A DNA stretch of 64,000 bases from Anodontia alba (GCA_964016985.1 OZ024827.1:18743489-18807488), one strand, 5' to 3'. Counted from the first letter of the stretch, positions 44,938 to 56,369 are shown. The notes: a model not told the origin generated them from the sequence alone. Numbers and translations: made by a program.

Positions 44938-45085
44938 TGAAGTACCGTTTGGCCGATGGACCAAAAGGACGAGAAAAATATGAAGGGAGACTTGAAGTTG
45001 AATTTGAAGGAACATGGGGAACAGTGTGCAATGATGGGTTCGATAAGAAGGCCGCCGAAGTTGTGTGTAGATCCCTTGGACAAAG
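44938..45085 (+). CDS. SRCR gene: SRCR domain 4, first exon
   Basis: A 148-nt exon (acceptor tactgttttataag, donor CAAAG|gtatgg), phase 1 to phase 2. It encodes VKYRLADGPKGREKYEGRLE (first residue from the split codon), WGTVCNDGF and [10 protein letters not shown]. It is longer by three codons than the matching exon of domains 2 and 3, because of extra residues before the GRLEV strand. The second half lies beyond the largest intron here, 11.1 kb. Confidence 0.93.
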
Positions 45086-45254
45086 GTATGGAGTAGACGG
45101 TCTTACGAACGCTTAGCATGCTGAATGAAAATCAGCCGACAAAAGTTTGCAAAAGGTTTCCTTATCTTTCCCAGAAAACAATATTTTTCCCAGGAAATAG
45201 GAATTGACATTTTTTTGCAAATTGTTTCCATTGGAGACAGTTGGCATAAAATAT

Positions 45255-45960
45255 CCAAAAAAGGTAAGAGAAAAGTCCAGGGAGTGCCACAATCGCAAAC
45301 CGCAGCCCTTCCCAGACACCAAGAGGAAACCGACAAATCCAAACAAGCACAAACCGAACAAACGTACGAAAAGCACTAAGATTAGCTCTCTCTTCCCCAA
45401 GCGAGGTAATCGCAATGCTAAAAGGACTGAAAAAAAAACAAGAACAAAATGACACACGGTAAGACATAAACAAATCGCCTCGTAGAATAAACCACAAAGC
45501 AACAAAGAGTAAGACTAACACCGGGACCACCGCCTTAGAACGGTCAGTAGAGTAAACCACGGGGGTGGGGTTTAAAGCAGTTTTACAGCTAACCAACTTC
45601 ACCATGGGTCCCGATGCTACTCTTAATACAGAAATACATAAAAAGTCGGTTCGCATAAAGGTTCCCAACTCAGTCAATGCATCAACGCGAAAACATAAAA
45701 ATCAAATTAATCACTATAATAAACAAAGACGAGTACTCATGGCTAATTCTACTGTATGCCAGAGTAAATGAGAACCACGGCGGGCCAAGCAAAGCCCCAA
45801 TCCACTGGTTAAAGTCTTACGAAGAGGCCGTACTTGAGTCTGAGGCCCGAACCGAAAGAGTGAAGCATAGCCATCAACAATGATTGGGTTGATAACTAGG
45901 CATGCAGTCTGTCGCATAATATCCCGGCTATAGCCAACTCTTTTATAACGGCTAATAAGT
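45255..45960 (-). repeat. R6 dispersed repeat, longest copy
   Basis: Reverse complement of 36574-36862 and, further on, of 40083-40300 (actcatggctaattctac). It continues to the ataacggctaataag block shared with 26720-26960. No terminal repeats, poly-A or TSD could be fixed. Confidence 0.65.
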
Positions 45961-46423
45961 TTTCTGAATTGCTCCGAAAATTTAGATTTTCCTACAATTT
46001 TTCTAAATCTGTTTACTTAAATACCCCCATTCCACTAGACGGCGATGCCGCTGCGCTCATGGCGATCATGGCGCTTCTTCAAATCGCCGTAGAAGCGCCG
46101 ACATATGACACTTTTTGGAACTTCTGCGTTTCTACTACGATTCCAGTACGCTTCTACTGCGATGTCGCTGCGATGGTCACGCTCATGCTGCGATACTGTT
46201 GCGCTTCCGTGGCGCTTTGGGTCTCTTCATGGCGTTTCTACTACGCTTTCGCTACGACGAAGGAGATCAGGCTACGCTTAGTCTACGCTATCGGCGATGT
46301 AGTTGCGATGTTACTACGACCAAGGCGCGGTAGCTGCGCTGCTGTTGCGCTTTTAGACGATTTCTGTATAAAGTTGACAATAAAAACTGAAAAGCAGCAG
46401 TTGAACACCCACCGTCTAAGGGT

Positions 46424-46588
46424 ATGGATCGTGTAGTTCCAGTGGCCATGCTTCAGCTGGCTATTATGAACCATAGGCTTATAGGGTTGGAGATCCAAGC
46501 CAGACGAAGAAGGAGGGCAAAAAGGTTCTGGGTCCGTCCTTGGTTGTCTGCAGACCGAAGGCTCCAGTTTGGACACTATGACCAGTTA
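46424..46588 (+). pseudogene. Harbinger transposase, N-terminal remnant
   Basis: From MDRVVPVAMLQ the frame reads an arginine-rich stretch (ARRRRRAKRFWVRPWLSADR), then RLQFGHYDQL. The WVRPWL and FGHYDQL blocks are the conserved start of PIF/Harbinger DDE transposases, just before the first catalytic domain. After codon 55 the frame runs into the antisense of the partner ORF, so the whole catalytic domain is deleted. Confidence 0.75.
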
Positions 46589-46899
46589 ATTTTCTTGTTC
46601 CATAGAACTGGATGTTCAGACAACCATTCTACCATTTCTTCTTCTTGTTCTGGCGTCAAAGCAGTTAATAACTTCTCTTTCTTTGTCGCCAGCCCACTCC
46701 CTTCGTCCACCTCCAAGCTGTCCTCTTCTTTATTGGGCTGAACTTCGCCTTCTGCCTGGAGTTCTGGAGGGGGAGGGTCAGACTCAGCTTGACAAACAGA
46801 ATCATCAGTTTGGGATGGCCCCGGCTGAGGTTCAGGCTGAGTTTGTTTTGTAGGCTTCGCTTTGACCGATTTGGCCTTCCGTTTACGGGGATTTGTCAT
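46586..46899 (-). pseudogene. Harbinger MADF/Myb-like protein, N-terminal remnant
   Basis: From the ATG at 46897-46899 (minus): a basic start (MTNPRKRKAKSVKAK), an acidic proline-rich linker, then LTALTPEQEEEMVEWLSEHP and VLWNKKI, the first helix of a MADF domain. This is the DNA-binding partner usually coded by Harbinger elements. The rest of the domain is lost at the same internal junction (about 46587) that truncates the transposase. Confidence 0.72.
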
Positions 46900-47579
46900 C
46901 TTGCATTACCTGTGAACAGTTCGGAACGTCAGCAAAGAATGAAATTTGCAATGAAAGCGTGCTCCTTTTATACTGATCGCCAACGTCGTGGAGCGAAACG
47001 TCATGAGCGCAGTTCAGTCGCCAAGAGCGTGGCATGAACGTGGAGGGAACGCAACCATGTCGCCAAGACCGTAGTGGAAGCGTAGCGGAAGCGTAGTAGT
47101 TAGGTTTTCGCAAATTGTTTAGTCGCCGCGGAATCGCCAGGATCGTAGCCTGGGCGCATATAGCGTAGCGTGATCGCAGTGAACGTAGCAGAAGCGTAGC
47201 TAGATCGTGGACAAATTTCTTCGCGCTGTCGATACGATGTGACTACGCGCTTGCTACGATCCTGGCGATTCTGCTACGATACGGCTGCGCTCATGAATTT
47301 CTCGCTACGCTTTTACTACGCTTCTGTTGCGCTTCGTCTGCTCGGCGCTTCCGCTACGTAAATTTTGAGCAGGGTCAAAACAAGCGCCGTGAGGTGGCGA
47401 TCATGAAGCTTCCGATGCGCTTCTACTACGCTCATCACGCTTCTGTTGCGCTGTTGGCGATTCTGCTACGATCCATGGCGATTTGACCAAAAATTTGAAG
47501 CGTAGCGGAATCGCCGCCTAGTGGAATGGGGGTATAAGTCACCATAAAACTGGTTCCGATATATCTTGTTGGAGAAGTT

Positions 47580-47857
47580 CATTACGAAAACACGTCTATT
47601 CAAATATATAGAAAATTTCACCTCCAAAAATTGAAAATTTTCAGGTAAGAAACGCTGATATTTTTTATATTTCTGCTCAAAACATAGATTGTGGGTACTC
47701 GTTAGAACCGCCTCGGTGAGGCGGTTCTAACGAGTACCCACAATCTATGTTTTTGAGCAGAAATAGAAAAATAATGTATACCCCTGTAAACCCCAATTTT
47801 ACTATATAAAAGTGGAGTTTAAGGGGGTCAAAATTGCATAGGTATGTTTTCGTGATG
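47580..47857 (+). mobile_element. MITE-A copy 25
   Basis: Full length; core centre CCTCGGTGAGG with perfectly matched long arms. It lies 45 bp after the Harbinger derivative. Confidence 0.94.
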
Positions 47858-48018
47858 GTTTTCAGACCACTTTTTTATAGCCCCGCCTGCCGCAGGCACC
47901 AGTGGACCATATAGAGTTTCGCCATGTATTACGATCGAGTACTCCCGCCTTCGATTAACTGCCTTGGCAGATTACGCATAGCTTGTAGGTATATATTCAG
48001 TCTCCGACAGCTGCATTA

Positions 48019-48240
48019 GGGAGTCGACTCTTTGGCTCAGTGGTTAGAGCGTTGGATTTTTATCCGGGAGGGCCGGGTTCCGTATTCCCACGTTCGGCGG
48101 GAAATTGTTTTAGCTATGCTTCATTCCTTTGTTACGACTTCCATGTCGTAAGACATGTTATCCCTGTACGTGCATGCGTGCGTGCGTGCTGTGGTACATG
48201 GGTAACGTTCATAACCAGAGGCTAATAAATGTTTAAGTTT
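48019..48240 (+). mobile_element. tRNA-derived SINE (SINE-4)
   Basis: Head with box A ttggctcagtggttagagcg and a box-B-like ccgggttccgtattccc. The body has cttccatgtcgtaagacatg and a (TGCG)n run, with tail aggctaataaatg. Its body is unlike the other SINEs here. It is not a working tRNA gene: the acceptor and anticodon arms do not pair properly. Confidence 0.65.
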
Positions 48241-48590
48241 ACATTAAAATTTACATTGACATATATGTCCGCGTTTGGCTTGGGGTCTAGATGTTATTGC
48301 CATATGAGCAAAGGCTAAAGGGCGGGAGCACCTGTGTACTTTGGACACATGACAAGTTTAGGAAACAAAAATAAAAAAAAAACTGTTTTGATATGTCGTC
48401 TGCTAAAAATGTTACCAGCTTGATGATAGTCATAGATTGTTTTTTTCTTTTTTTTTTTTTGCTTGGCATTTTAACTTAAATGAAAATAGTTTGATAGTTT
48501 GTTCAGATTGAATATATCTTATCACAAACCATATGTCTTTCTCTCTGTTTCTGTGTTGTGTTCTCAAATATCTTCCCTAAAACTAAATTT

Positions 48591-48873
48591 TGCGTCCGAC
48601 TGGAGACCAGGGGATCGTGGGTTCGACCCCCACCGAGATCGGCAAAACTCTTTCGTGGAGATTGATCATGAAATATTTTCTGCGGTCATTCTCTCCCTTC
48701 CGCTGATGCAAGAAGGGCAGTTGTCAGTTTCTGGCGAAAGAATGTGCACAATACTGGTTAACCGCTTAGAGGAATAAGCCTGTCCAGTAAATGTGTGGTT
48801 AGGTAAACTGACCGCGCTCAACATGACCCTATTGGGTTGATTGGGCCGTAAAACCTCAACATGGACAAAACAG
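48591..48873 (+). mobile_element. SINE-2 copy, 5'-truncated, with 10-bp TSD
   Basis: From gcgtccgactggagaccagg to a tail with ggccgtaaaacctcaac. Direct repeats aactaaattt lie at 48581-48590 and 48874-48883. Opposite orientation to the other two copies. Confidence 0.85.
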
Positions 48874-49305
48874 AACTAAATTTACGGTCAAAATTGGTCT
48901 GGTCTATACAATTTCTATAGTAAAGTGATAGTTTGGAATTTTTGTCTATGGAAAAGATGTTTTCTTATCTTTGCTGATTCAAATATTGATATTTTACTAC
49001 AGTATTTAGATAATTTAAAAAAATATATATAAAAGAAAAAATAAAGAATAAGCGGATATGTTGAAAATCTACCTCCAAGTAACCTTCCCTACAGATTTCT
49101 GCATAATTCTCATTCATTTTTACTATGCGAAAAAGTGAAAGTATATGACTTCTTTAAAAACAAAATACTAAAATAACACTGTTTGAGCATAGGTAGTGAC
49201 GACACAAGGATTCGCATTAAATCACGACAAAAGCTTGCAATGTACTTATTCTGTGAAAAACGCCAGGCATGCGGACTTTCCGAGAGACGTCGAAAGCACA
49301 GTAGG

Positions 49306-49345
49306 TATCACGTGAACATGCCTTTATAATTTTGACCCCCCCCCA

Positions 49346-49376
<31 letters not shown>

Positions 49377-49670
49377 CTTAAACCGCGTTTTTTTATAGTA
49401 AAACTTCGGTTTATAGAGGTATTCATTATTTTTCTTATTTCTGCTCAAAAACATATATTGTGGATATTGGTTAGAACCGCCTCGTCGAGGCGGTTCTAAT
49501 GAGTACCACAATCTATGTTTTGAGCAGAGATATGAAAATATCAGATTTTTTATCTGGAAACTTTCAGTTTTGGGTGGTAGTCTTTTGAATATATTTAAAT
49601 AGGCGTGTTTTTTTTTTTTGTGTTTTTTTTTTTGTTTTTTTTTTGTTTTTTTTTTTGTTTTTTTTTAATG
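49306..49670 (-). mobile_element. MITE-A copy 26 with expanded homopolymers
   Basis: The R arm holds a C-rich run and (CA)n (49337-49377) where other copies have GACCCCCTTAAACC. The L terminus gtgttttcgtaatg is stretched by T/G tracts (49608-49665) but still ends taatg. Core centre CCTCGTCGAGG. Confidence 0.88.
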
Positions 49671-49950
49671 CAGCGGGGGTTGTGACTCTAATAACATTGT
49701 TTTGTCTCACTTCTTATAGAGGATCTGCTCTCAAAGGAAAAAAAATGCTCCCCGTGGGAGCAAATTCTTTCCTTTTAAAGTGGACATTTCCGAAGGTGCA
49801 AAGATGCGAAGGAAAGGTAACAGGGATCACAAAAGACGGTTCCATTTACAGATATGATAGAATGCTTTTCCAAGTTTACAGTATCAAATTAACTGTAGTC
49901 AGCGGCACATTAGCTTTACCTTACATTTCGCAAGCCTAACTCCCATTACA

Positions 49951-50234
49951 GGGGGATGGTCGGGTGGTGCGAAGGTGTCCTGTACCTCACGGCACCCGGG
50001 CGTCCAATTGATATTGGCTTACAGTTGGGCAAGGCCTGCTATCCTTGTAGCAGGTAAGGGTAGAAGGGGAATGTTTTTATTTCTTCTGTTTCTTCACTTT
50101 CACCCCTGTCCCTCTTTGTTCCCTGTCCTCTCTTTCATCTCTACTATTCTATCTTTTCTCCCTTTCTCTGGGAGACGACACAAAATGACCCACAAGGGTT
50201 GACGTGTCGTTAAACCTCAACACAATCAATCAAA
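49951..50234 (+). mobile_element. SINE-1 copy with 13-bp TSD
   Basis: Head gggggatggtcgggtggtgc, tail ttgacgtgtcgttaaacctc followed by AACACAATCAATC. Direct repeats aactcccattaca lie at 49938-49950 and 50235-50247. Confidence 0.85.
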
Positions 50235-50468
50235 AACTCCCATTACAATGCAGTTGTTTCATATCACATTGCAATAGTTCGAAACACATGATCAATGAAG
50301 TTATAACGAAAGTGATTTGGGAGCCATTTTGTTTCAGTTTTAAATGACTAGACGTCTCGAAATAAAACCAAAACAATAATTTCAACTCATCCAATTTGGA
50401 GCTAGCCAAGAGTAAATTCAATACTGCTTACTATATTCAATTAATCAGCTGCTCAGAACTCTTGGAAC

Positions 50469-50577
50469 CATTACGAAAATAAGCCGATTCAAATATACGG
50501 AAAATTTTACACCAACAAAATGAAAATTTTCAGATAAAATTCAGATATTTGTCATATTTCTGCTCAAAACATAGATG
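50469..50577 (+). mobile_element. MITE-A copy 27, L arm only
   Basis: Ends at gctcaaaacatagatgc, just inside the left core arm. Confidence 0.88.
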
Positions 50578-50756
50578 CACTCGCATACTTAACGTAAAGC
50601 GATATGGGCTGTATTCTGTTTCGCCGGGATTGACACACCGCTACAATCTACATTAATGAAATACTTTCTTACAATACATACTGATGAAATTCATTCTTGA
50701 CTACAAACCGCTTCGTATTTTCATTGCCGGTATTTCGATGTTTGACAGAATAGGTA

Positions 50757-51037
50757 CATCATGAAAACATGCCTAATGTTGACGCCCCCATCCCCTTAAA
50801 CCCCACTTTTATATAGTGAAACTGGGGTTTACAGGGGTATACATTATTTTTCTTTTTTCTGCTCAAAACATAGATTGCGGTTACTCGTTAAATCCGCCTC
50901 GCCGAGGCGGTTCTAAGAGTACCCACAATATATGTTTTGAGCAGAAATATGAAAAATATCAGATTTTTTTATCTGAAAATTTTCATGATTTGGTGGTAAA
51001 ATTTTATGTATATTTGAATAGGCTTGTTTTCGTAATT
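50757..51037 (-). mobile_element. MITE-A copy 28
   Basis: Full length with a few changes; core centre CCTCGCCGAGG, last base lost. It is inverted relative to copy 27, 180 bp away. Confidence 0.93.
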
Positions 51038-51311
51038 AGATTTGCCGTCCTTTGTGGATTTTACACAAGTATCAGCATTATGCCAGGCGTCTCAATAGCG
51101 AAAATCTCATTTGCTTTTAGAATACATATATATTAATCGAGTATCCCTCCACAAACACTTTCGCATATATTGTAGTCAGATCAGATGCCGCAACAACAAA
51201 CCACTTTTCAGACCTTTTTCTTCAGAAAGGGATTGTGCAGGAAAGCATACAGGAAATCACGAAAGTTGTCTCTCTTGAAAAGAACGGTTAAAAACTATCA
51301 GTTGTATCCCC

Positions 51312-51395
51312 AGCGGACACATGACGTTTACACCATGTCGTATCAACGTTGATGCAACGTTGATGCGATGTTGTCTTAACGTAGACTGCCTCATA
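51312..51395. repeat. MITE-E fragment
   Basis: cccagcggacacatgacgtt edge followed by CAACGTTGATGCAACGTTG units. Confidence 0.6.
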
Positions 51396-51607
51396 GCTTC
51401 TATTATAATAGAAGTTGTCTGATAAAGACTACACAGTAAATCAGTCTAGTCTTAATGTTGCTTGCCCACTAGGTCCATTTACCTCCAACTCAGTATTCCA
51501 ATTCCAGATGGCTCTGTTTGTTTTGGGAAATGGCTGCTTCGATAATTCATGATCATCACTGTGAACTACATTTGTATATTCTTAGGCCGGGCATCCCTTC
51601 AACATTC

Positions 51608-51888
51608 CATTACGAAAACACGCTTATTCAAATACATATAGAAAATTTCACCTCCAAAATCTGAAAATTTTCAGATAAAAAAAACTCCGATATTTTTCAT
51701 TTCTGTTCAAAACATAGCTTGTGGGTACTCGTTAGAACCGCCTCGGCGAGGCGGTTCTAGAGAGTTCCCACAATCTATGTTTTCGGGCAGAAATAAGAAA
51801 AATAATGTATACCCCTGTAAACCCCAGTTTTACTATATAAAAGTGGGGTTTAAGGGGGTCAAAATTATATAGGTATGTTTTCAGGATG
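51608..51888 (+). mobile_element. MITE-A copy 29
   Basis: Full length; core centre CCTCGGCGAGG. Confidence 0.94.
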
Positions 51889-52139
51889 TATATGATACGT
51901 GTCACACTTAGCGCAAAACGTGCCTTAGGACAAGCGCAAAATGTGCATTCAGATCATTGTGCGCATGCGAAACGTATCATCCGGGTCTTTGCTCTCCACT
52001 GAAACATTCTATAGTATCCAATGATTCTGTTTGTCGACAGCGAAGATCTTGGCCTTTGTTGTTTGTATATATCTGAAGATACGTTTTCGCATGGCGCGGC
52101 TCATAAAAAATTTACCACTTTGTGGGAATATTCAGCAGA

Positions 52140-52402
52140 ATATTCAGAAAAGTTCACCACCAAAACTGAAAAAAAAAATCAGATAAAAACCCCTGGTATT
52201 TTTCATATTTCTACTCAAAACATAGATTACGGGTACTCGTTAGAACCGTCTCGGTGAAGCGGTTCTAACGAGTACCCACAATCTATGTTTGTGAGCAGAA
52301 ATAAGAAAAATAATGTATACCCCTGTAAACCCCAGTTTTACTATATAAAAGTGGGGTTTGAAGGGGTCAGAATTATATACTATTAGGTATGTTTTCGTGA
52401 TG
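52140..52402 (+). mobile_element. MITE-A copy 30, L end decayed
   Basis: The L terminus is not recognisable. From caccaccaaaactg onward the copy is complete; core centre CTCGGTGAAG. A few bases (tactat) are inserted before the R terminus. Confidence 0.9.
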
Positions 52403-52513
52403 TTTTTTAGTTATCCTCAAATGGGCTTTAGAGACAATTTACATGAAAAGCCTAAGCTCATTTTTTTCGGAAAAAAAAAATCAAAAAAAAATCCATCTGC
52501 TAAATTATTTTCC

Positions 52514-52762
52514 AGGGCCCAGTTGTTCAAAGCGTCGTTACTTTAACGAGCTCGTTTGTGGCCAAAATGTTAACTGCTCTAGTAAGCACAATATCTAATT
52601 CACAGGGTGTTTTGCAGAAAAAAAATGTGAGTACCTTTTGCAAATGCAAAAACCACTCACATTCATTTCAGCAAAAATATTGGCATATATGCAATATTTA
52701 ATAATCAAAGTTTTAACGATACGTTAACTAACAATATGGTTAGTTTTGAACAGCTGGGCCCA
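52514..52762. mobile_element. MITE-F with GGGCCCAG ends
   Basis: Inverted ends gggcccagttgttcaaag and the complement of ttttgaacagctgggcc. Inner ACTTTAACG / TAACGATACG parts are also complementary. About 250 bp with no coding frame. Confidence 0.7.
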
Positions 52763-52994
52763 GCTTGCTATCAAGATAAGATCTGATATGGATCATCATT
52801 GATACGGTAATTATACAAATTATGCCTACATTTTCGAAGTTGAAGGGGTATATTGCTTTTGATAGTTGCTCAGAATATGTGGATCACGTCGTTCGTCCAT
52901 TTGTTTATTTGTCAATTATTTAGTCATGATATTATTGTCAGCAAAATATCTCTATAACTATTTGAGCTAGGGCCTTAAAGCTTGGTTTAAACAT

Positions 52995-53329
52995 ACATTT
53001 GACTCTCGTTATCTCGACCTCGCTTATCTCGAATAACCGCTTATCTCGAAGTGAAAATCTGGTCCCTGCCCTAACATGAAAATCTGACAACATGTAAAAA
53101 ATATTGTGGAAAAGAGGAGAAATTGCTCCTAAGGAGCAATTTCTCCTCTTTTCCACAATATTTTTAATATATCTCTAACTTCAAGAGTCCAATTACACAT
53201 ATATTTGTTAAATGTGGTTAATCGAATTAGTTTTTCCTCAATTCTGCAAATCTGATATGTCGAAGTACGGATATCTCGAACTATTTCAGAGAGTCTCGTG
53301 GAATTCGAGATAACGAGAGTCGACTGTAT
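52995..53329. mobile_element. pogo/Tigger-like MITE with perfect central palindrome
   Basis: Inverted ends built on GACTCTCGTTATCTCGA (left, 53000-53016) and tcgagataacgagagtc (right, 53304-53321). The right edge gactgta fits a TA-flanked pogo-type end (TACAGTCGACTC). The centre, 53096-53163, is a near-perfect stem from atattgtggaaaagaggaga through aattgctcctaaggagcaat to its complement. Iterated TCTCGAA words fill the arms. Confidence 0.8.
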
Positions 53330-54031
53330 TTCATACTAGTACATGTAATATCATTGCGATATGAGACAAGTAATAATACAAATTTGGATTAGAACGACAA
53401 CAACAAGTAGTTATATAGTTCTTTTCCCAGCAATAAATGGCATGTCAACATATGGTGAATTTCAATCAAAGTACATTGAAACAAATAATACTACGCAATG
53501 ACAAAACAATACGCAATATGTGTTGTGGTTGATAAAATATTTGGTTGATAAAACGAGGAACTACTCATATAAATTATGATACCGAGTAGAATTCATTCCA
53601 TATTAAGCACTTTTGAAGTTAAAAAGGGGTAGGAAAGGAGGTGGTGGTGTAAAAGATGGCAGAGGAGTGGGGGTGGGTGTGTGTGTGGGTGGGGATGCCT
53701 GGCACCTGGCATCCAACACGGAATATAATACCGCTTTGCAACTAGATAACTGTAATATGGCAATCCCATGACCCATAGCAGTAATTAAAACATCTCATGA
53801 AAACCGTTTACAGCTTAAGATGAACTGGTAAATATTTTCAAAAACTATCATGTTTGTATCATATCATAAAGAGGATTCCCAGTACAGAAGAAGATCAATA
53901 GTAGGACTAGGATAGGGAGAAACAGCATTTAGAAGCACGGTCCTATGGTGCTGATAGTAAGGACAGTCGCTGTGATAAAAAAATGTTGTGAGTTATCAAT
54001 ACTACCACATCTACACATAGGCCAGTCAGAA
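53330..54031. other. Intron sequence with a GT-rich patch
   Basis: Only a G/GT-rich run (about 53660-53695) stands out. Confidence 0.35.
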
Positions 54032-54138
54032 CCCAGTCAGCATTCTACGTAAATCTATATCGGGCCGTCATCGGCCCGTCAGGGTAGCTGACGGGCCGAT
54101 GACGGCCAGATATAGATTTACGTAGAATGCTAGCTGGG
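54032..54138. mobile_element. MITE-G copy 2, near-perfect palindrome
   Basis: Ends CCCAGTCAGC / GCTAGCTGGG. The arms, attctacgtaaatctatat then cgggccgtcatcggcccgtc, pair with the right half. Same family as 18700-18806. Confidence 0.88.
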
Positions 54139-54410
54139 TTAAACACCTTTTAAATTGGTTCCAGGTTCAGTGCGCTACAGTTCGTCCTTGATCAAGTATG
54201 GAGAATTTGGGCTTTTTTGTATTTTTATAATAAAAATATTTGGGAACAGCTGTTTTGTATTTGCTCAAATAGTATTTAAAAATGTGTTGTTTAACTCCGG
54301 CGATAGTTTATACCAAGCCCTTACAGTACAAGGTAGAAACGAATTATAATAAAGATTTGTTCGTGATCAATAGTCTGTAGATAATCAGAATTGCCAAGAT
54401 TATATCGTGA

Positions 54411-54694
54411 CATTACAAAAACATGCCTATTCAAATATATTGAAAATTTCATCACCAAAAAACTGAAAGTTATCGGATAAAAATTCTAATACTTTTCATA
54501 TTTCTGCTCAAAACATAGATTGTGGGTACTCTTTAGAACCGCCTTGACGAGGCAATTCTAACGAGTACCCACAATCTATGTTTTTGAGCAGAAATAAGAA
54601 AAATAGTGTACACCCCTGTAAACCCCAGTTTTACTATACAAAAGTAGGGTTTAAGGGGGTGGGGTCAAAATTATATAGGCGTGTATTCGTGATG
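54411..54694 (+). mobile_element. MITE-A copy 31
   Basis: Full length; core centre GCCTTGACGAGGC. The R arm has an extra ggtgg before gtcaaaat. Confidence 0.93.
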
Positions 54695-54887
54695 TATATC
54701 ACTGACTGATGGCGGAATAAATGAGGTAAGTACAAAGGGAAATCATTTAAGAATAGAATCTTGTGAGCTTGTCTTCTCTATAAAAGTGGTTCCCATCCAA
54801 CGTTTTTTGTGCAAATCAGTAACAGAAATACGCTTAGTTGTCCCAGTAGTAGCTATGTGAGCTGCTTCAAGTTGGATCTTTCTTAAC

Positions 54888-55169
54888 CATTACGAAAACA
54901 CGCCTATTCAAATATATTGAAAACTTTACAACCAAAGAAAAGGAAAATTTTCAGATAAAAAAATTCGGATATTTTTCATAATTCTGCTCTAAACATAGAT
55001 TGTGGGTACTCGTTAGAACCACCTCACCGAGGCGGTTCTAACGAGTACCCACAATCTATGTTTTTGAGTAGAAATAAGAAAAATAATGTATACCCCTGTA
55101 AACCCCAGTTTTACTATATAAAAGTGGGGTTGGAGGGGGTCAAAATTATATAGACGTGTTTTCGTAATG
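54888..55169 (+). mobile_element. MITE-A copy 32
   Basis: Full length; core centre CCTCACCGAGG. The flanking base is C on both sides. Confidence 0.94.
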
Positions 55170-55258
55170 CTATTGATTTTCGTATTCAGAAGGATTTTCC
55201 TATATATTACATCCCAATATTCTAGTAAAGGTTGGATAAAAGCTGTTTAGATCGTTTC

Positions 55259-55457
55259 TTAACTCTTGTCATGCTAAATAAATTAAGATGCCACGCCCAC
55301 TTCTAGATTCCAGCCGAGCAGATTACTTGATCCGAGTTTTTGATAGAAATTTACATATTTAATAACAAACAGTACAGATCCAGATCAGAAGCCAACTGAT
55401 CTGAATCTACACTGTTTGCTAAGAAAGGGCATGTTGTTTTTAACAAGAGAAGGGTAA
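55259..55457. mobile_element. MITE-C copy (TTAA type), shortened core
   Basis: TTAACTCTTGTCATGCTAAAT at the left and aacaagagaagggtaa at the right. The core acagatccagatcagaagcc has lost its centre compared with 37338-37550, its closest relative. Confidence 0.82.
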
Positions 55458-56153
55458 AGATTTATGGTCCAATTTAAATTTAAGCCTTCTCATTGCGTTA
55501 CCTCTACAACAAGCTTTTTCTGAAATCTACTTTATATGATGGTGCCACACACTATCGTTTGCTAAAAGGATCCCGAGATGCTTGTGAAACTCTACTTTGG
55601 TTATTTGAAGAGTTTGTATTATAATTGGTGGATGATTAAACTTGATTTATTTACGCTAAATGAGGAGACTTCCGATTTCTGTCGGTTTGAAAGATACAAG
55701 CCACGTTTCAGCCCATATTAAAATTGTTTCAAGATTTATTTCGAGATAATTAAGAGCAGTTTGTTCTGGGTCTACACTGTTTGCTCAGCCTTCCTTGTCC
55801 AAGTATTAAGCTTAATGTTTTATCCCCGAACCACTTTTTTTTGTTTCTCCAGAAAAAAAATAGGTAGGGTAGGGTTACCCTAAACACATATTTTTTTATA
55901 TTGCCAAATATATGTTTATAAATATAAGACTAACAGCTGCCATAAAATTGATCCCATATAATTGGCCTTGAAGTTCGATGAGCTTCTTGGAGCTACCCAG
56001 TAGATTATCCGATTAATGTTTGGAAGAAACAAAAACTCCGATTACTTTTGTATGTGTTAAGCCCCTTTTCAACATCGTCATTTTGCAGGGACAAGCATAT
56101 AGTTTGGGGCATTGTGTTTAACAAATACATTTCTAGTTTGTGTACCATTCCAG
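55458..56153. other. Intron sequence before SRCR4 second exon
   Basis: A stray core end of MITE-C (gttctgggtctacactgttt, 55766-55785) is the only recognised element. Confidence 0.4.
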
Positions 56154-56341
56154 AGGTGGCACAGCCCTGCCAACTCCCATGTATGGAATAGGGAGTGGAG
56201 ATATCTGGTTGAATAAAGTGAAATGTGACGGCACAGAGCAAGAGTTACGATTTTGCCAGTTTCAAGGATGGGGCGGCACCGACTGCAAAGAACATGATAA
56301 AGATGTTGCTTTGAAATGCTTGCCTACAGAAAGAAACAAAG
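56154..56341 (+). CDS. SRCR gene: SRCR domain 4, second exon
   Basis: A 188-nt exon (acceptor tttgtgtaccattccag, donor AAAG|gttggt), phase 2 to phase 1; with 44938-45085 it gives 112 codons. It contains GSGDIWLNKVKCDGTEQE, RFCQFQGWGGTDC and VALKC, completing six cysteines. A CA/TA microsatellite starts 30 bp after the donor. Confidence 0.95.
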
Positions 56342-56369
56342 GTTGGTCATCAGTTTCTATACATTTTAT

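Larger units (their letters stand above)
46021..47535. mobile_element. PIF/Harbinger deletion derivative with GC-rich repeat arms
   Basis: Terminal inverted repeats ATACCCCCATTCCACTAG and complement bound 1.5 kb; a TAA duplication (46018-46020, 47535-47537) is plausible with a one-base offset. Both arms (46030-46375 and 46980-47520) are made of short iterated GC-rich words (gcgtagcggaagcgtag, cttctactacg, gatcgtagc). The centre keeps only the starts of two convergent ORFs. It is non-autonomous and lies in the 11-kb intron of SRCR domain 4. Confidence 0.85.

Noticed and set aside
45113..45677. Overlapping minus-strand frames of 130-171 codons with leucine-rich stretches
   Set aside because: They fall within the R6 repeat; other R6 copies do not keep the frames open.
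45969..46436. 155-codon plus-strand frame
   Set aside because: It lies across the terminal repeat and GC-rich word arm of the Harbinger derivative and shows only the word periodicity.
48028..48095. tRNA gene
   Set aside because: Boxes A and B are present but the arms do not pair as a tRNA and a SINE body follows; likewise at 7812-7884, 18580-18646 and 48591-48640.
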